12,200 nucleotides of DNA from the NCBI GenBank assembly GCA_026770585.1, contig MU646376.1:646688-658887 (forward strand), given 5' to 3'. A model generated the notes under the pieces. The model was given only the letters and a program-made list of their open reading frames with translations. It ran no database searches and was not told the DNA's origin. Both the position numbers and the translations under genes were made by a program. This document shows positions 1 to 7,251 of this stretch, one piece after another (within the stretch, counting starts at the first letter, position 1; each line of letters opens with the position of its first letter). This stretch comes from Baffinella frigidus. Its lineage: Eukaryota > Cryptophyceae > Cryptomonadales > Baffinellaceae.

Positions 1-52
1 GAGAGAGAGTGGGCGAGGGAGGGAGGGAGGGTACGGGAGAGAGGGTCAGTAC

Positions 53-136
53 CGCGAGGGAAAGGGGGAAGATGCGGATGACGCCGTCCTCGCACCCACA
101 AAACACAAGGCCGTCCAGCTCCAGCACACTCAGGAC
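53..136 (-). CDS. Exon of a WD40-repeat protein (partial gene, minus strand)
   Basis: Read on the minus strand, an acceptor (cgccag) at 141-137 is followed by 28 open codons that include GLVFCGCEDGVIRIF. This matches the c and d strands of a WD40 blade, where families show patterns like LVFSGSEDGTIRVW. WD40 blades form beta-propellers used as protein-binding platforms, so the specific function cannot be named from one blade. The exon probably ends at 53, before a GTACTG donor. A CT-rich stretch follows on the sense strand (plus-strand GA repeat, 1-48) and is taken as intron. Exon codons are GC-rich at third positions. Downstream exons lie outside the window. Two diverged copies of the exon start lie in the upstream intron (301-346 and 507-554). 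The exon call is fairly sure, but the donor position is less so. Confidence 0.6.
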
Positions 137-186
137 CTGGCGTAGGCGTGTAGGGTTTAGGGGTGGTTCTAACACCCGTTTTTTTA

Positions 187-262
187 GGTCAATTCCCCTT
201 CAAATATGTCAACTTATGCGTAGAGAAAAGAATAAGTTGACATATTAGAGGGGAAAATGACT
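187..262. repeat. Palindromic element (MITE-like) in the WD40-gene intron
   Basis: The arms at about 187-216 and 231-262 are near-perfect reverse complements (gtcaattcccct with aggggaaaatgac, and atgtcaacttat with ataagttgacat), around a short GA-rich loop. The element lies between the WD40 exon and its first decoy copy. There is no coding content, so it is probably a non-autonomous transposon remnant. Confidence 0.7.
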
Positions 263-300
263 TAAGAAAACGATTTTTAGAACTCCTTTATTGAGATAAA

Positions 301-346
301 CCCGCAGAAGACCAAGCCGTCGAGCTCGAGCACGCTCAGGACCTGG
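301..346 (-). repeat. Decoy copy 1 of the WD40 exon start
   Basis: On the minus strand this repeats the acceptor (ccag) and about 42 bases of the WD40 exon, encoding VLSVLELDGLVFCG before it runs into unrelated sequence. A TTTAGGG-type repeat (355-372 on the plus strand) adjoins the acceptor side, as it does at the real exon. It is too short and unsupported to be a separate exon. Confidence 0.75.
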
Positions 347-506
347 CGTAGGCGTTTAGGGTTTAGGGTGTGGGGTTCACCCAAGATTTGTACCAGGCGT
401 CACCGGAAATTGACCCCCCCCCTCGCACCCGCACAAGACTACCACGCCAGAGGCCTCGAGGGAAACCGACGCCTTATCCACGTTAGATCTGACGTCGTTA
501 ACTTAA

Positions 507-554
507 CACCCGCAGAAGACCAGGCCGTCCAGTTCCAGGATGGTTAGGACCTGG
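507..554 (-). repeat. Decoy copy 2 of the WD40 exon start
   Basis: This is a second partial copy of the same exon start on the minus strand. It encodes VLTILELDGLVFCGC followed at once by a stop codon. It is more diverged than copy 1. The long TTTGGGG-type array at 561-760 adjoins its acceptor side. Confidence 0.72.
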
Positions 555-560
555 TGTGCG

Positions 561-760
561 GTTTGGGGTTTGGGGTTTGGGGTTTGGGGTTTGGGGTTTG
601 GGGTCTAGGGGTGTTGGGGTGTTGGGGGTGTTGGGTTTGGAGTTTAGTGTTTAGGGGGCTTGGGGTTTGGGGTTTGGAGTTTGGGGTTTGGAGTGTGGGT
701 TTTAAGGGTTTGGTGTTTAGGGTTTGGTGTTTAGGGTTTGGGGTTTGGGGTTAGGATACA
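561..760 (+). repeat. Telomere-type heptamer array (TTTGGGG / TTTAGGG)
   Basis: About 200 bases of degenerate seven-base repeat, mainly GGTTTGG with some TTTAGGG units. In the sense of the minus-strand WD40 gene it reads CCCCAAA/CCCTAAA. Its position, inside the window and between exon copies, makes it an interstitial array and not a chromosome end. Open frames across it, such as GVWGLGFG repeats, are artefacts of the heptamer. Confidence 0.85.
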
Positions 761-813
761 GAGCATGGGTGAGACATGGGAGGGTTGAGAGCGAGGAGGA
801 GACGACCGACCAC

Positions 814-1132
814 CTAACTCTGACTCATTCTATGTGGGCTCGTCAATTTGGTGAGCCCGGGCTCTGCTCCGCTAAAAAAATGACGGATTTGTACCGCACA
901 CCCAGCATGTCGACTTTCATAGGGAAACTCCCGGAAAGTTGGGTAGTTTCCCTACGGAATTAGGTAGGACCTAGCTACCGTAGGCCGTAGGGCTCCTAGG
1001 ACCTCCTTTTCTACGAGCCCTCGGCCTACGGTAGGAGGTCCTACGCAATGCCGTAGGCGAAACTACCTTCATTTTCGGGAGTTTTACGACTAACTTGAGA
1101 ATAGTCAAGCCAGCCCGACTCAGGCAGGCTAG
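814..1132 (+). mobile_element. Inverted-repeat family X, copy 1, with a nested palindrome
   Basis: The left part (about 814-915) and right part (about 1090-1132) match, as reverse complement, the element at about 2561-2693. Shared blocks include gggctcgtcaatttggtgag and aacttgagaatagtc. The middle (about 920-1085) is a separate palindrome starting gggaaactcccg and ending in cgggagttt, with inner arms around the gtaggccgtag type sequence. It therefore looks like a later insertion into the first element. The ends carry variants of CTAGCTCTGCCTC. Confidence 0.65.
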
Positions 1133-1172
1133 AACCTCCGGTAACCGACGAGCGGACGAGGGGGAGGGGGAC

Positions 1173-1342
1173 CGGAGCAGCGCAGATCCGCACGGCGCTC
1201 CCCCGGGAGATGGCGCCCAGGTGCTGCCGCGGCACCCCCCCCTGGATCGCGTGCCAGGTCCCCTCCTCGTAGTCGTGCGCCTGGGGTCGAAGGGACTGGA
1301 GGACGGCGCCGCTCAGACGACGCAGCGCGTCCACCATCGCCC
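1173..1342 (-). CDS. Possible upstream exon of the minus-strand gene (low confidence)
   Basis: On the minus strand an acceptor-like gacgcag (1349-1343) is followed by an open, GC3-rich frame containing MVDALRRLSGAVLQS and HDYEEGTWHAIQGG. It could end at a GT at 1172-1171 or at 1145-1144. Both are phase 0 and would join the WD40 exon in frame. I recognise no family in it. Its location directly upstream of the intron that ends at the WD40 exon, and its codon bias, are the only support. Confidence 0.3.
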
Positions 1343-2116
1343 CTGCGTCTGAAGCCCTGGCGTTTGTGCGACGCCGCGGAACGCCTCCGCCAGTGATTGT
1401 GTCTTCGTCGGGCGCGCTGCCGGGGCACGAGGGGGGGGCGGTCAGTTGCGAGCAGGTGAAAGCTCTTGCCACACTCTTGATCATTGCAAGCGTGAATCTT
1501 CCACTGCTTTCAAGAACGGTGCACCCGCCCACGAACCTCCCCCTTTCAGTGCGGGAACACTCGGCCCCACTCTTCGGCGTGTTTCGATGGCGAGGAGCTT
1601 TGGAGCGCACACCCCGCCTCAGGGACACCACTTTGACGATGCTGGTACTTGTCATTCTTTTCGTTACCATAGGACGTGAAAACCGCTCTACGCGCGTGGG
1701 ATGCTTGCCTGGTGGAACCGGTGATCCGCCATAGCACCCTGCTCCACCACCCCTCCTTGCGGTCCGCGTTGGCGCCCATTCCCCTCGCCCGCCCCCTTCG
1801 GAAGCCCCCTGAAAAATCCAATGGCTCCAACTTCACATCGCCGGAGTTCCCCGAAATCTTGGAGCCATTTTCCGAGAGCTACTCCGCCGTTCCTCGCCCC
1901 GCCGTTCCTCGCCGGAGGAACGCCTCGCGAGAGCAGCAACAGCGCCTTTCCAGGAACACACGCGCGAGTGAACCTCCCGGGCCGGATTCGTGGTCCATTC
2001 CCCTGCTCACACGGCTCCCTTTCGGGGAAAGACAGCAGGAAGGAGCTGAGTCAAGACTGGGTGGCGGAGCGGGAGATTGGTAAGGGGGCGGCGAGTTAAG
2101 AGGGGGGGGTGCAGCG
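1343..2116. other. GC-rich interval upstream of RPB8 with no recognised gene
   Basis: This interval separates the minus-strand gene from plus-strand RPB8 and probably holds their divergent start regions. Open frames exist on both strands, for example MGANADRKEGWWSRV on the minus strand near 1779, but none resembles a known family. The unit ccgttcctcgcc is repeated in tandem at about 1888-1912. A GT at 2080 and an AG at 2113-2114, two bases before the RPB8 start codon, could bound a 35-base 5' UTR intron. Confidence 0.5.
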
Positions 2117-5100
2117 ATGGTGTTCCTCCTGGAAGACTTGTTTGACGTCAAGGATATCGACACGGATGGCAAGAAGTTTGACAACGGTGACCTCCCCTCC
2201 CCGTGAATCCCCCCTCCCCTGGAGCACACGTGCGTACCCCGCTCCCCCCAATCGCATGGATCAACCTTCGCACGCATCCAACGTGATGCCTCGGGGCGGA
2301 AAGACGCCCAACCCCGCGTTCGCGGTACCGCTGGCGCGGTCCCCGGAGCATCCCAGGCAGGCAAGCGCTGGGGTCCAGAGACCATGGGCGGGCCTGAGGG
2401 GAGCGCTCTGGGGGCACGCTCTTGCCGTGTGCAGCCACTCGCCCTTTGAAGCGAAAAATTACCGTCCTATTGTTCTGGACGATTTTTACCGCCCCCCCCT
2501 TCGCTTTCGGGCGCTCCCTGGTACACATCGGGGGGTCACACTGTGAAAGCAGGGACTTGTCTTCCTCACTCGGGTTGACCGACTATTCTCAAGTTGTCAT
2601 GCTGGATCTGCGGCAAACATCCGTCAACTTTGGAGGGGATAGAGCCCTGGGCTCACCAAATTGACGAGCCCAAAAAGACCGAGGCAGAGCTAGGAGTCCG
2701 CCCTGGGACAGTCTCGCGGAACCAGGCGAACCCTGAACCCTGAGCCCTGAGCCCTAAAACCTACGCCCTAAACCCTAAACCCTAAACCCCAAACCCTAAA
2801 CCCTAAACCCTTAACCGTAAACCCTAAACACTGAACCCGGAACCCGGAACCCTGAACCTTAAACCCCAAAATCTAACCCCTACACCCTGAACGAACCCTG
2901 AACCCTAAATCCTAAACACCAAACCCTCCGGTCCTGGTCTTAAGGAAGGGAATACATGGTGGACATGTTGGTTTCGATCTGTCATAAACGCATTTCCTCT
3001 ATAAACCCTAAACCCTACCGGGACCGTCTCGTTGATCCAGGCGAACCCTGCACCCTCCACCCTAAACCCTGAAATCCAAACCCTAAACCCTAAACCCTAA
3101 ACCCTAAACCCTAAACCCTAAACCCTAAACCCTAAACCCTAAACCCTAAACCCCCACCCCTAAACCGCAAACAGTCTCGCGGATCCAGGCGACGTCGCAG
3201 ACGTACAACCTGGACTTGACGCTGGACGTCAACACGGAGATCTACCCGATGAAGGTGCACCCTAAAACCTAAACACTAAATAATAAACACGAAACACGAA
3301 ACACGAAACACGAAACACGAAACACGAAACACCAACCCTACACCCTCGACACTAAACCCTAAATCTTTCACCCTAAACCCTAAACCCTAAATCCTTAACC
3401 CTAAACCCTAACCCTAAACCCTAAACCCTAAACCCAATTCCTAAACCCTCAACCCTGACCCCTAAGCTCCACCGAAAGCCCCACAGCAGTTGACCAATCA
3501 ACGTGTTTTCTGGTACTGCGCCTGCCTGATTTCTAGCTCTGTCCCAGTTCAATTTGGGCCCGTAGATAGAGCGCCCCCCCCCGAAATTTCACAGTTGAAT
3601 TTTGACACGCCCCCATGAAATTCATTTGTGAAATTTGGGGGGGGGGCTCTCTTATCTACGAGCCCAAATTGAACTGGGACAGAGCTAGGGTTTAGTCACC
3701 GCCCCGGTACAGAACCTGTCCGGATCAGTCAACCGCTCCGGGTCTCTCCTCAGGACGCCCAATCCCAGCGTCGCTTTACTCGGGACTCGTAACCTTCTTG
3801 CTCGGGGCTCGCAACCTGGCGGCGAGACCGGTTTTTGGTGGCCCTGTCCTCCGGTACAAAACCTGACCGGTTCAGCCAACCGTCGCCTGGTCAACCTTCT
3901 GAAATCCTCTAAAAGCGGTTGTACGCAGCCACTTGGGAGGGTTTGTAAAAAAGGCCACGGTTCGGCTCGCGTGGTTGAGTATGTTTGTTAAGAGGGAGGC
4001 TTGATCGCAGGTGGACGACCGGTTCTCGATGGCGCTGACCAACGTGCTGCGCAAGGACGGCGAGCCCGATGACGGCTGCTTCGACCAATCAGGTGAGAGA
4101 GGGAGAGAGAGAGGGAGAGGGGGGGGGAGAGTGAGAGAGGAAGAGGAAGAGAGGGAGAGGAAGAGAGAGGGAGAGGAATAGAGGGAGAGGAAGAGCGAGA
4201 GGGAGAGGAAGAGAGGGAGAGGGAGAGGAAGAGAGAGGGAGAGGGAGAGGGGAGGGGAGAGGGTAGAGGACGGGTGGTGGAGGGAGAAAGAGAGAGGGTG
4301 GCAGGGGAGGAGAGTGAAGGGGAGAGGGACAGACAGCGGTAGGGGGAGGGGACACACCTCGCCGCTGCGCAACGGTGCTGGCCACCACAGCATCCAGCAG
4401 GGTCTCTCCCTCTCTCTTTCGGACGTGTCGGTATCATTAAGAGAGAGGGTGACCTTTATTAATCCGGGAAAGCGAGCGACGTTTGTTACTTCCAACACGG
4501 CCGCGATGTTCGCACCCCCGCATTATTATTATTATGATGATGATGATGATGATGATGAACACGCTCTCTCGCTCGCCCTCGCGCGGCAGATTTCGACTCG
4601 CGCCCAAACCCTAAACCCTAAACCTTAAACCCTGAACCCTAAACCCTAAACCCTAATTCCCAAACCCTAAACTCTAAACCCTAAACCCTAAACCCTAATT
4701 CCTAAACCCGCAAGCCTCTCGGCAGGTTTCGACTCGCACGCAGACGACTTCGAGTACGTCATGTACGGCAAGGTTACACGCCCTCCCAAACCCGAGACCC
4801 TAAACCCCAAACCCTAAACCCTAAACCCTAGACCCTAAACCCTAAACCCGAAACCCGAAACCCGAAACCCGAAACCCGAAACCCTAAACCCTCAACCCTC
4901 AACCCGAAACCCGACTCTTGACTCACGCAGGGCCCTAGCGTGAAGAGAGAGACCTTTATTCATAGTCGTGTACGGTTACACGCCCTGCCTCTGTCGCAGT
5001 CTATTTGAGCTCACCACTTTGGAGAGGCTGGGCCCTTTTCCGCTCCAAAGTTGACGGATGTGTACTGCACACCCAGCATGACAACTTAAAAATAGTCGGC

Positions 5101-6321
5101 GAATCCGAGTGAGGCAGAGCTAGACAACCCCCCCGTGTAGCCTGCGGGAATGCCTCTGGAAAGGCAAGTGGAAGCCCTCTCCCTGTAGAGCCTGTGATGC
5201 CTCGTGGCCCACACCACTCAGCAGCCACCGGGGGCTTCACGGATACAGTCCATCTAAACCATGTGTACTAGAATATTATTCATTGCCCAAGAACCTAACC
5301 GGAATTTCACCTTGAATTCAAGGTGAGAAGGTCCTCGGTCGCTGCTAAGTGGCAGGCCTGTGTGGGTTCTTGCCTGAAAGCCGGTCCTCGAACGCCCCTC
5401 ATCCTTCAAGCACCACTCGAAGCCTAACCTGACCACTCGAAGCCTAACCTGTCCTATTTCAGATTTGGCTTGGCGTTGGAGCCATTTCGTACTTTTAGGG
5501 TTCACAAAACTGGGATTTGTACCGAAAATTCTTTAGAAGGACGCCCTGCGAAATACAATTTATTAGTTGACGCGATCTTTTTTGAGGTTTTCAAGCACCA
5601 CTCGAAGCCAGGGTCCTACGGTAGGCCTGTTCCTAGGAGCCTAGGACCCCCCTAGAGACGGCATGTCTCCCTATTCGCGAGCAACCCCTGTACAGGGGTA
5701 CTTCGCTCATAAGAAGGCACCTTCCCCTAGGGCCCTACAGTAGGACTATGCCTAGGGCCCTATGGGGCCCTAGAGGGGTTGCGGTTTCTTATGAGCGAGG
5801 TACCCCTGTAAAACGCCCCTGTAACCGCCTCCTGATTTGCACCGGAAATCCTGTAGATAGACGCCCCGCGGAATATCCCTCAAGTGGCCAGTAGGCTCAT
5901 ACGCCCTACCGTAGGGCACTAGGATCTGCCTAGGGCTTCCACGGGGGAATATTCGCCCGTTGGTCACTTAAGGGATACTTAATCATTTGACGCGATGTGT
6001 TTGCAGGTTTTCAAGCACCACTCGAAGCCGAACGAAACGGACATGTCCGTCTTCGTGTCCTTCGGTGGCCTGCTGATGCACCTCCGCGGTTTAACCCTAC
6101 ACCCTAAACCCTAAACCCTAAAACCCTAAACACTAAAACCCTAAACCCTAAACCCCAAACCCTCGACCCTAAACCCTAAACCCTTCATGTAAACCCTAAA
6201 CCCTAAACCCTAAACCCTAAACCCTAAACCCTAAACCCTAAACCCTAAACCAGGCGACGAGTCCAACCTCTCGAAGCTGGACCTCGACTCCCGCATCTAC
6301 ATTCTCATCCGCAAGAACTAG
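2117..6321 (+). CDS. RPB8: RNA polymerase I/II/III shared subunit RPB8 (complete, six exons)
   Basis: Exons: 2117-2186, 3175-3254, 4011-4092, 4726-4772, 6007-6088 and 6254-6321. They total 429 bases and encode 142 residues plus TAG. All five introns are GT-AG, in phases 1, 0, 1, 0, 1. The protein matches RPB8 throughout: DLFDVKDIDTDGKKFDNVSR at the N-terminus, LDLTLDVNTEIYP, NVLRKDGEPDDG, the hallmark DDFEYVMYGKV, VSFGGLLMHLRGDESNL and the C-terminal LDLDSRIYILIRKN. Human and yeast RPB8 are about 146-150 residues, so this one is full length. RPB8 is a small OB-fold subunit common to the three nuclear RNA polymerases and binds the largest subunit. The start ATG lies in gcgATGG. The introns (988, 756, 633, 1234 and 165 bases) hold heptamer arrays, palindromic elements and decoy copies of exon starts 2, 4 and 5. 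No broken exon is seen, so the gene looks functional. Confidence 0.96.
2561..2693 (-). mobile_element. Inverted-repeat family X, copy 2 (RPB8 intron 1)
   Basis: Its reverse complement aligns along its length with copies at 814-1132 and about 4984-5117. Shared blocks include gggctcgtcaatttggtgag, ttgacggatg and cttgagaatagtcgg, and it ends in gaggcagagctag. It has no coding capacity. It lies in the opposite orientation to copy 1 on the other side of RPB8 exon 1. Confidence 0.7.
2709..2728 (+). repeat. Decoy copy 1 of the RPB8 exon 2 start
   Basis: It matches the acceptor and first 17 bases of exon 2 (3172-3191) at 19 of 20 positions, including CAG. It then switches abruptly into aaccctgaaccctgag, the start of a heptamer array. 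Splicing into it would read VSRNQANPEP and then a stop. Confidence 0.85.
2733..2925 (+). repeat. Telomere-type CCCTAAA array in RPB8 intron 1 (first block)
   Basis: Degenerate seven-base units, mostly CCCTAAA, with CCCTGAA, CCCGGAA and CCCCAAA variants. The array begins directly after the first decoy copy of the exon 2 start. Confidence 0.88.
3020..3043 (+). repeat. Decoy copy 2 of the RPB8 exon 2 start
   Basis: It matches 17 of 20 bases of the exon 2 start, but CAG has become CCG, so it is no longer a usable acceptor. As in copy 1, exon similarity ends exactly after ccaggcg and aaccctg repeat begins. Both copies also share an upstream gggac that the real site lacks. Confidence 0.8.
3044..3165 (+). 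repeat. Telomere-type CCCTAAA array in RPB8 intron 1 (second block)
   Basis: It includes about ten uninterrupted perfect CCCTAAA units (about 3080-3152), the most regular array in the window. The exon 2 acceptor follows within about 10 bases (aaccgcaaacag), so the array provides the sequence where a branch point would be expected. Confidence 0.92.
3258..3460 (+). repeat. Heptamer array in RPB8 intron 2 with a CACGAAA sub-block
   Basis: The array begins a few bases after the exon 2 donor. It changes from CCCTAAA-like units to a run of about six CACGAAA units (about 3288-3331) and then back to CCCTAAA. Period seven is kept while the unit changes. Confidence 0.88.
3533..3688. mobile_element. 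CTAG-ended palindromic element, copy 1 (RPB8 intron 2)
   Basis: The terminal inverted repeats are about 60 bases. They start ctagctctgtcccagttcaa and end with its reverse complement, followed by tatctacgag stems and long C and G runs. A second copy lies at 10440-10594. There is no reading frame, so it is a MITE-type element. CTAG at both ends may be a terminal motif or a target duplication. Confidence 0.85.
3700..3882 (+). repeat. Diverged direct repeat (ccggtaca unit), two copies
   Basis: About 32 bases starting ccggtacagaacctgtccgg (3703-3734) recur about 148 bases later as ccggtacaaaacctgaccgg (3851-3882). The repeat lies in RPB8 intron 2 and has no coding meaning that I can see. Confidence 0.6.
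4093..4335 (+). repeat. Long GA-rich purine tract at the start of RPB8 intron 3
   Basis: About 240 bases made almost only of G and A on the sense strand, with gggagag and gaggaagag sub-repeats. The donor GTGAGAG is the first unit of the tract. Long minus-strand frames rich in Ser, Leu and Pro across it are artefacts of the repeat. Confidence 0.85.
4522..4558 (+). repeat. Trinucleotide microsatellites (ATT)n then (ATG)n
   Basis: Four ATT units are followed by about seven ATG/TGA-phase units in RPB8 intron 3. No coding role is seen. Confidence 0.8.
4585..4603 (+). repeat. Decoy copy of the RPB8 exon 4 start
   Basis: It is identical to the real acceptor and exon start (4721-4739) at 17 of 19 bases. 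The copy reads CAG|AT where the real site reads CAG|GT. Similarity ends where the CCCTAAA array begins, and the array fills the space up to the real exon. Confidence 0.85.
4604..4715 (+). repeat. CCCTAAA array between decoy and real exon 4
   Basis: Nearly regular CCCTAAA units with occasional CCTAATTC variants. It is bounded on the left by the decoy exon 4 start and on the right by the real exon 4 acceptor region. Confidence 0.9.
4790..4915 (+). repeat. Heptamer array in RPB8 intron 4 with a CCCGAAA sub-block
   Basis: CCCTAAA units change to a run of CCCGAAA units (about 4847-4881) and back. The array starts about 18 bases after the exon 4 donor. Confidence 0.88.
4984..5117 (+). mobile_element. 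Inverted-repeat family X, copy 3 (RPB8 intron 4)
   Basis: It is in the same orientation as copy 1. Shared blocks are ctccaaagttgacggatgt, cacacccagcatg and the ending gaggcagagctag. The left end, ctgcctctgtcgcag, is a diverged form of the other copies' end. Confidence 0.62.
5214..5352 (+). mobile_element. Family Y element, copy 1 (ends cactcagcagcc ... gctgctaagtgg)
   Basis: It aligns with 11616-11752 over its length: gcagccac-ggggg, tacagtccatc, tgtactag and a terminal gctgctaagtgg. The centre holds a small palindrome, ttcaccttgaattcaaggtg. It has terminal inverted repeats and no coding content. Confidence 0.68.
5405..5451 (+). repeat. Decoy copy 1 of the RPB8 exon 5 start, with a 20-base tandem duplication
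   Basis: The bases ttcaagcaccactcgaagcc are identical to exon 5 positions 6010-6029. The last part is duplicated in tandem (accactcgaagcctaacctg twice, 5412-5431 and 5432-5451). No AG precedes it at the exon boundary. Confidence 0.8.
5584..5609 (+). repeat. Decoy copy 2 of the RPB8 exon 5 start
   Basis: It matches 25 of 26 bases of the real site (6004-6029), with GAG|GT in place of CAG|GT. Similarity also extends upstream, through tgacgcgat and a gatttgtaccg block, so about 96 bases (5514-5609) correspond to the real site's upstream region from about 5833. The latter is split by the element at 5876-5975. Confidence 0.87.
5693..5808. mobile_element. TA-flanked palindromic element, family T copy 1
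   Basis: Terminal inverted repeats caggggtac.tcgctcataag and reverse complement, flanked by TA on both sides (5691-5692 and 5809-5810), with a cctaggg-type palindromic core. The TA duplication fits a non-autonomous Tc1/mariner-like element. No transposase is present. Confidence 0.82.
5876..5975. mobile_element. TA-flanked element inserted next to exon 5
   Basis: Ends tccctcaagtggcc and ggtcacttaaggga are inverted repeats flanked by TA (5874-5875, 5976-5977). Comparison with the duplicated empty unit at 5514-5609 shows that this block is extra, so it is a genuine insertion. Confidence 0.78.
6089..6253 (+). repeat. RPB8 intron 5, almost entirely CCCTAAA repeat
   Basis: This 165-base GT-AG intron consists of heptamer units from about base 6 to its last few bases. 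The acceptor reads ctaaaccag, so the 3' splice site is at the edge of the array. CTAAAC resembles a branch-point consensus. There is no room for other intron content. Confidence 0.9.
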
Positions 6322-6344
6322 CCAGATCTAAGGCTACACCTGTA

Positions 6345-6467
6345 CAGGGGTACCTCGCTCACAAGAAACCGCCCCCCCCCTAGGACCCTACAGTAGCCCT
6401 ATGCTTAGGGCCCTACGGTGGTCTTAGGGGGGGGGGGGGGCATTTTCTTATGAGCGAGGTACCCCTG
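6345..6467. mobile_element. TA-flanked palindromic element, family T copy 2
   Basis: Perfect ends caggggtacctcgctca / tgagcgaggtacccctg, flanked by TA at 6343-6344 and 6468-6469. It starts 24 bases after the RPB8 stop and so lies in the 3' UTR or just after it. An AATAAA at about 6660 is the nearest polyadenylation-like hexamer downstream. Confidence 0.82.
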
Positions 6468-6728
6468 TAGGTCTAAGACTACCGGGGGAAAGGGATTCAG
6501 CCACGCATGGCGCGAGGACGGGCCGTTGTGAGCCTCGGTCGGACAGGTGATGAGCCTCGGTGGTTGACTAATGAAGGTATCTTAGATCTCGCTCGTGGTT
6601 GGGCCTGGGTCGGCGCGGCCTCTCTCGGCGATGAATTCGATCCAGACCACTTGGTCGTCAATAAAGAAATCTCTCTCTCGAGGCCCCCCTCCCTGTAAGT
6701 TTGTGCGAATCGTGTAGGCTCGGAGATA

Positions 6729-6833
6729 CAGGAGTACCTCGCTCATAAGAAACCGCCCACCCCCTAGGACCCTAGGGATAGCCTACTGTAGGGTCCTAGG
6801 CGGATGCGGTTTCTTATGAGCGAGGTACCCCTG
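6729..6833. mobile_element. TA-flanked palindromic element, family T copy 3
   Basis: Same ends as the other copies, with one changed base at the left (caggag), flanked by TA at 6727-6728 and 6834-6835. The core ccctaggaccctagg is palindromic. Confidence 0.82.
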
Positions 6834-7008
6834 TAGGGGGGATTGCGCCCCTGCCTCCGTTGGTACACACCGTGCAGAATGCACACGACCTCGTTCGGCG
6901 TCCCTGCTCAGTCGGAGCTTGCATGGGGGTGCATGCATGGCGGCCGTGTTGGTATGCATCAACTTCTCGCTCTTGAGGCTGAGGAGGAAGACACGCAGGG
7001 CGAAGCCA

Positions 7009-7058
7009 GACCGCGTGTTTTCTCATAGTGAACGTTCTTTTTGAGAAAACACGCGGTC
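7009..7058. repeat. Perfect hairpin, 17-base arms
   Basis: gaccgcgtgttttctca and its exact reverse complement are separated by 16 bases. It could be a small palindromic element or an RNA hairpin, and its neighbours give no clue. The surrounding 6840-7126 holds no supported gene. Confidence 0.75.
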
Positions 7059-7128
7059 CGATTGTTTTCTCTCAGTGAGGGACACGGATATTCGCGAATA
7101 AGAACACTCCGTCCCCTGGGGGGTCTTA

Positions 7129-7249
7129 CAGGGGTACCTCGCTCATAAGAAACGCCCACCCCCCTAGCTAGGACCGCCATAGGGCCATAGGCATAGGCCT
7201 ACTGTAGGATCCTAGGGGATGGCGCTTTCTTACGAGCGAGGTACCCCTG
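7129..7249. mobile_element. TA-flanked palindromic element, family T copy 4
   Basis: Ends caggggtacctcgctcataa and tacgagcgaggtacccctg, flanked by TA (7127-7128, 7250-7251). Its right end is directly continuous with copy 5. Confidence 0.82.
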
Positions 7250-7251
7250 TA

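Noticed and set aside
554-963. Open frames with GVWGLGFG-type repeats, also seen on the minus strand at 8805-9234
   Set aside because: They are direct translations of TTTGGGG/TTTAGGG arrays. The heptamer keeps frames open, and there is no start context or conserved domain.
1041-1670. A 209-codon minus-strand gene
   Set aside because: The frame crosses a family X element and mixed composition. Only the part within 1173-1342 looks coding, and it is reported as a doubtful exon.
3050-3165. A chromosome end or fusion point
   Set aside because: Arrays occur many times, are short and degenerate, are confined to introns and follow gene strand. Unique genes continue on both sides.
3288-3331. A CRISPR-like array
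   Set aside because: It is a simple seven-base tandem repeat without spacers, in a eukaryotic intron.
4011-4092. A decoy copy of RPB8 exon 3 in intron 2
   Set aside because: No match to gtggacgaccggttctcg was found upstream. The ccggtaca direct repeat there is unrelated to the exon.
3872-4498. Minus-strand Ser/Leu/Pro-rich frame of 208 codons
   Set aside because: It is the complement of the intron 3 purine tract, and RPB8 exon 3 lies within the same span on the other strand.
6507-6698. 63-codon frame downstream of RPB8
   Set aside because: No family resemblance and no second exon. It may be 3' UTR or spacer and contains an AATAAA.
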